A stretch of DNA of 9,085 nucleotides from Phycisphaeraceae bacterium. GTDB lineage: Bacteria > Planctomycetota > Phycisphaerae > Phycisphaerales > Phycisphaeraceae. Both the position numbers and the translations under genes were made by a program. Under the pieces are notes generated by a model. The model was given only the letters and a program-made list of their open reading frames with translations. It ran no database searches and had not been told where the DNA came from. Numbering within the stretch: the first letter of the stretch is position 1; each line of letters starts with the position of its first letter. Of this stretch, positions 6,573-9,085 are shown in pieces. The stretch is from assembly GCA_020851395.1 (NCBI GenBank), contig JADZCW010000268.1:1-9085 (forward strand). The letters are read 5' to 3'.

Positions 6573-7588
6573 CAACTGTAGGCCACGTGACGCACCACCG
6601 CCTGCCGAGTCTCCGCCGACGTCGGCGCCTCGGACTGCTCCGCCGTCTGGCTCGCCGCGTCGTCCCCCGCCTCCATCGAGATCCCCTCCCCGTAAACGTG
6701 CACCCGTTTGCCCCCCGCGTCGATGCTCCCTCGCTGCGCGAACACCGCCAGCAGCTTCTTGAGCTTGACCTGCCCGTCAACCTCCACCGGCGACTCCTGT
6801 CCCAGCGGCCGACCCCAGTACACCCGCCCCCCGGGGTTCCGCGTCAGCAGCACCGGCCGCACCGCCCCCCGCTCGTCGTGCACCGCGATTGCCCGCACCT
6901 GGCTCGTGAACGGCTGACCCTCCAGGAACGCCGCCAGGTCCAGCCCCGCCCGCACGTCCTCGCCCGGCCACATCTCCCCCTCGTTCGGCGGCGCCGCCGA
7001 CACCTTCTCCAGGATCGGCAGCCCCACCCGCGGCGCCTGCTCAGCCGTGTAAACCCCCGGCAGCCGATGTCCCGTCGACGCCGTCAGGTAGTAAGACCCT
7101 TTCCACTCCACCAGCGCCAGCGGCCGACGATACGTCGCCCACACCAGCACGTTCCGACCCTGCCTCTCCACGCACGTCGCCGTCTCCACCCACGCCTGCG
7201 AGTGCAGCACCGCCAGCGCCTTCAGCAGCGCGAACCGGTCCAGCGGGTCCGTCCCGAGTTGTTCCGCCACCGCCTCGCGCAACTGCGCCTCGACCAGCGG
7301 GCTCATCCACCCCGGCTCATCCACCAGCTGCACGTTCTCCGCCGTCAGCACCACCGCCTGGTGCTCCCGCGCATAGCTCAGCAGCCACCTCTCCCCCCAC
7401 GTCCACCCCGCCACCAGACCCACCCCAGCCGCCACCACCCCGACCTGCATCAGCCGGCGCAGCGTCACCTGCGGGTCCCACTTGGGCGAAACCGACGACT
7501 TGCGCGTCGGCTTGCTCCGGTTGACCGACTTCTTGCTCTTGGATCGTTGGAACCAGCCGCTGAACATCGTAAATCCTGTCCCTCCCAT
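6569..7588 (-). CDS. ftsQ: FtsQ/DivIB-like cell division protein
   Basis: This 339-residue protein has the bitopic FtsQ plan: a basic cytoplasmic tail (1-45, with RSKSKKSVNRSKPTRK), one membrane segment (about 46-63), then an extracytoplasmic part. Residues 77-155 fit a POTRA-like domain. They are followed by features typical of the FtsQ beta domain: AWVETATCVERQGRNVLVW, YRRPLALVEW (compare ER.PvA.W in the family), a YYLTASTG strand and turn, VGLPIL, then WGRPLG and VKLKKLLAVF. FtsQ links early and late divisome proteins through FtsB/FtsL. The assignment rests on this pattern and on position directly after ddl; sequence similarity to textbook FtsQ is modest. The ATG at 7588 has two GGAGG motifs upstream (7591-7595 and 7597-7601, the latter at 8-nt spacing). 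An internal ATG at 7567 with AGGA is a possible alternative (332 residues). The C-terminal 40 residues are acidic and low complexity. Confidence 0.72.
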   Translation of the reverse strand: MGGTGFTMFSGWFQRSKSKKSVNRSKPTRKSSVSPKWDPQVTLRRLMQVGVVAAGVGLVAGWTWGERWLLSYAREHQAVVLTAENVQLVDEPGWMSPLVEAQLREAVAEQLGTDPLDRFALLKALAVLHSQAWVETATCVERQGRNVLVWATYRRPLALVEWKGSYYLTASTGHRLPGVYTAEQAPRVGLPILEKVSAAPPNEGEMWPGEDVRAGLDLAAFLEGQPFTSQVRAIAVHDERGAVRPVLLTRNPGGRVYWGRPLGQESPVEVDGQVKLKKLLAVFAQRGSIDAGGKRVHVYGEGISMEAGDDAASQTAEQSEAPTSAETRQAVVRHVAYSW

Positions 7589-7614
7589 AGCCTCCGCCTC
7601 CCCCTATAGATCGG

Positions 7615-7649
7615 CCCCCCCGCAACCCCCGCCCGAATTTCTCCCGCCC
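7615..7649 (-). other. G-run cluster in the ddl-ftsQ spacer, possible G-quadruplex
   Basis: On the minus (transcribed-sense) strand, the 97-nt spacer between ddl and the ftsQ-like ATG has runs of 3, 3, 3, 5 and 7 G. The later runs satisfy a G3+ with 1-7 nt loop pattern if the run of seven is split. It ends 27 nt before the ATG, just upstream of the two GGAGG motifs. In a GC-rich genome this can arise by chance, and folding is not shown by sequence alone. Confidence 0.35.
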
Positions 7650-7681
7650 AAGGTCCGATCACCTGCTCCCTGTTACACCGT

Positions 7682-8614
7682 TCAGCCGCTCACCCCCAGC
7701 CGCGCCAGCCGGTCCACCAGCGCATAAAACGCCACCCCCACCTTCGCTGCCGCCTTGGGCACCAGCGAATGGCTCGTAAATCCAGGCATCGTATTGATTT
7801 CCAGCAGCCACGGCTGCCCCGACTTGTCCACGATCACGTCCACCCGGCTCAGGTGCCGGCACCCTACGAGCTCATGCGCCCGCACCGCCAGTTCCTGCAC
7901 CCGCTTGACCACCGCCACCGGCAAATCCGGGTCGAACCGATACTGCGTGTCCTCCCGCTGGTACTTCGCGTCGTAGTCATAGAACGACGTCGTCGGCACG
8001 ATCTCCAGCACCGGCAGCGCCTCGACCCCTCCCCCTTGCTCCGCCGGCCGCTCGAGCAGCCCCACCGTCAACTCCTTGCCCGCCACGAATTGCTCGACCA
8101 TCAGCCGATCGTGCGCCTGCCCAAGCCTCCCCATCGCCTCGGACAGCTGCTTCTTGTCATGACAGATCGCCACGTCGATGCTGCTGCCCTCGCAGGGCGG
8201 TTTGACCACCACCGGCGGCTCGAGCGTCACCCCCGGAAGTTGACCCATCGCCACGCGCTCGATCACCTCCGACCGCGGCGTGGGCAGCCCATTCCGCGAC
8301 CACACGTCCTTCGTCCGCACCTTGTCCATCCCCAGCTCCGCCGCCGCCGACCGGCAGCCGACGAATCTCAGCTTCTTTTGCTCAAGAATCCGCTGCAGCG
8401 GCCCCCCCTCGCCCCACGCCCCGTGCAGCACCGGGAAGATCACCTCCCCCCCCCACGCCGTGAACTCCTCGAGCGCCTCGAGCTTCCCCGGCCCGATGTC
8501 GCGCTGGATGATCTCGTGACCCGCCTGCTGCAGGCCCACCGCCACTTCCGCGCCGCTCATCAGACTCACCGGCCGCTCCCGGTCCGGACCGCCCGCCAAT
8601 ACCATCACCTTCAC
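7682..8614 (-). CDS. ddl: D-alanine--D-alanine ligase
   Basis: This 310-residue ATP-grasp enzyme is the normal length for DdlB. It joins two D-Ala with ATP to make the terminal dipeptide of the peptidoglycan stem, in the cytoplasm. I set the start at the GTG at 8614 (MKVMVLAGGP), with GGGAG at 8621-8625 and 6-nt spacing; the frame is open 52 codons further, but that part is unlike Ddl. Landmarks: Glu13 in ERPVSLMSG (first D-Ala site), LHGAWGEGG (63-71), MDK (96-98), VVVKPPCEGSS (135-145, with the ATP lysine and the catalytic Ser), FYDYDAKY (211-218, with the omega-loop Lys-Tyr), SRVDV (256-260) and LLEINTMPGFTSHSLVP (270-286, with metal and substrate ligands Glu272 and Asn274). All residues needed for activity are kept. 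GEGG replaces the usual GEDG. The omega-loop Tyr marks the D-Ala-D-Ala rather than the D-Ala-D-Lac type. The next gene downstream is ftsQ-like, as in classical division/cell-wall clusters. Confidence 0.96.
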   Translation of the reverse strand: MKVMVLAGGPDRERPVSLMSGAEVAVGLQQAGHEIIQRDIGPGKLEALEEFTAWGGEVIFPVLHGAWGEGGPLQRILEQKKLRFVGCRSAAAELGMDKVRTKDVWSRNGLPTPRSEVIERVAMGQLPGVTLEPPVVVKPPCEGSSIDVAICHDKKQLSEAMGRLGQAHDRLMVEQFVAGKELTVGLLERPAEQGGGVEALPVLEIVPTTSFYDYDAKYQREDTQYRFDPDLPVAVVKRVQELAVRAHELVGCRHLSRVDVIVDKSGQPWLLEINTMPGFTSHSLVPKAAAKVGVAFYALVDRLARLGVSG

Positions 8615-8829
8615 GGTTGTCTCCCGTCTGCCGCCCGGGCCGCCGCCACGAGGCTCAGCCCTTCGGGCCGATCGTTCCCCCGCCCGGTGCGCCCCATGAT
8701 TCTCGGCTGATCCTTCCTCCGCGAACCACAAAACCCCTTGCCCCCTTCGCTGCGTACAGACCCTCGCCACAATAACTCATCCCCATTCTGTCCTCGGACA
8801 ATCTCTTGCATCGTCCTGGCTTTTTTCAT
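8611..8829 (-). CDS. Doubtful 72-residue ORF upstream of and overlapping ddl
   Basis: An ATG-started frame (MKKARTMQEIVRG...) runs to a TGA that overlaps the ddl GTG by 4 nt (GTGA). A GAGG lies 8-9 nt upstream of the ATG. In its favour are the lysine-rich start and the coupled junction. Against it: the product is rich in Gly and Arg with no recognisable domain or membrane segment; its codons include TTA, AGA, AGG and GGG, unlike the neighbours; and the overlap has little weight, because a GTG followed by A always creates a TGA in the next frame. It may be a leader peptide, a small coupled protein, or simply the untranslated leader of ddl. If it is not a gene, bases 8615-8973 are a divergent intergenic region of about 360 bp holding only the possible pilin promoter. 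Confidence 0.25.
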   Translation of the reverse strand: MKKARTMQEIVRGQNGDELLWRGSVRSEGGKGFCGSRRKDQPRIMGRTGRGNDRPEGLSLVAAARAADGRQP

Positions 8830-8847
8830 CGCCGGCCCCTCGCCCTG

Positions 8848-8883
8848 ATGATTCTCTCAAGAATGCACCCTAGAATGAATCAT
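8848..8883 (+). promoter_or_regulatory. Candidate promoter/operator of the pseudopilin gene
   Basis: A -10-like TAGAAT lies at 8871-8876, about 100 nt before the ATG at 8974. It sits within a perfect 7-bp inverted repeat, ATGATTC (8848-8854) and GAATCAT (8877-8883), with 22 nt between arms. A second, nested palindrome ATTCT-CTCA-AGAAT covers 8851-8864. No good -35 hexamer is visible. The stretch is AT-rich relative to its surroundings, as expected for a control region between divergent genes. Repressor or activator binding is inference. Confidence 0.35.
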
Positions 8884-8973
8884 GTCCGCGGGCGATCCTC
8901 GGCCGGCTCTTCCAGCCCGCCGTCGCCCCTCTCGCTCTCGTCCGCCGGGTCGGCTCTCGTCTGGAGATTGCGG

Positions 8974-9085
8974 ATGTTGTCCCCTCGCCGCCCCCGACAC
9001 GCCACGGCCTTCACCCTCATCGAACTGCTGGTCGTCATCACCATCATCGCCCTGCTGATCGGCATCCTCCTGCCCTCCCTGGGCA
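8974..9085 (+). CDS. Type II secretion/type IV pilin-like prepilin (5' end only)
   Basis: Only the first 37 codons are in the window. The ATG at 8974 is preceded by GGAG (8963-8966) with 7-nt spacing. The product begins with a short basic leader (MLSPRRPRHATA), followed by FTLIELLVVITIIALLIG and ILLPSLG. This is the class III prepilin signal: prepilin peptidase would cut after Ala12, leaving N-methylated Phe13, with the conserved Glu at mature position 5. The hydrophobic helix anchors the protein in the inner membrane before assembly. Planctomycetes carry many such genes, often with a DUF1559-like or otherwise variable C-terminal part, so the function of this one cannot be told from the visible portion. 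Confidence 0.9.
   Translation, partial: MLSPRRPRHATAFTLIELLVVITIIALLIGILLPSLG

Noticed and set aside
8615..8770. Upstream extension of ddl by 52 codons
   Set aside because: The added part has no similarity to Ddl. The GTG at 8614 has a proper ribosome binding site and gives the usual length.

Overview
The window is strongly GC-rich and dense with genes. Several signs point to a planctomycete, probably of the Phycisphaerae. One is a prepilin-type N-terminus of the FTLIELLVVI / ALLIGILLPSL kind at the right edge. Another is a secreted TPR protein whose N-terminus (LDKNLQKGSGGIN, then VITGNV, then FRG and FRFRAQS) resembles a motif set I associate with planctomycete secreted proteins. A peptidoglycan/division pair (ddl beside an ftsQ-like gene) and greA are also present. 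The taxonomic call is inference from protein style, not from a marker gene.

Layout, left to right. Bases 1-1086 (+) are the 3' end of a long repeat protein that has no start codon in the window. It carries eight 43-residue repeats in perfect 129-bp register, running up to the stop. A short convergent spacer (1087-1214) holds a small hairpin. Two genes on the minus strand follow: a secreted proline-rich TPR protein (5041 to 3023) and, joined by a GTGA overlap, a PocR-like/GAF/SpoIIE-type PP2C phosphatase (3026 to 1215). This pair has its own likely -10 element (TATAAT at 5116-5121) and a GC-rich 9-bp leader stem-loop just before the ribosome binding site.

A second minus-strand set is read from right to left: a doubtful 72-codon ORF (8829-8611), ddl (8614-7682), an ftsQ/divIB-like gene (7588-6569), a six-TM membrane protein of unknown function (6572-5790), and greA (5661-5197). 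The ftsQ-like and membrane genes also overlap by GTGA. The ddl-ftsQ order matches the classical division/cell-wall cluster, but the next genes are not ftsA/ftsZ. This fits a planctomycete, since that phylum largely lacks FtsZ. The right edge (8974 onward, +) is the start of a pseudopilin-type gene, divergent from the ddl set, with a candidate -10 element embedded in an inverted repeat.

How the genes work together: Ddl makes the D-Ala-D-Ala dipeptide for peptidoglycan. The FtsQ-like protein, and by inference its coupled membrane partner, would act in cell division. GreA rescues stalled RNA polymerase. The phosphatase is a partner-switching type regulator whose input is probably a small ligand bound by its N-terminal sensory domains. 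I see no CRISPR, tRNA, rRNA, insertion sequence or phage gene. I did not find a clearly new defence or mobile system. The best leads are the rigid 43-residue repeat array, the TPR/phosphatase pair with its leader hairpin, and the membrane gene coupled to ftsQ.
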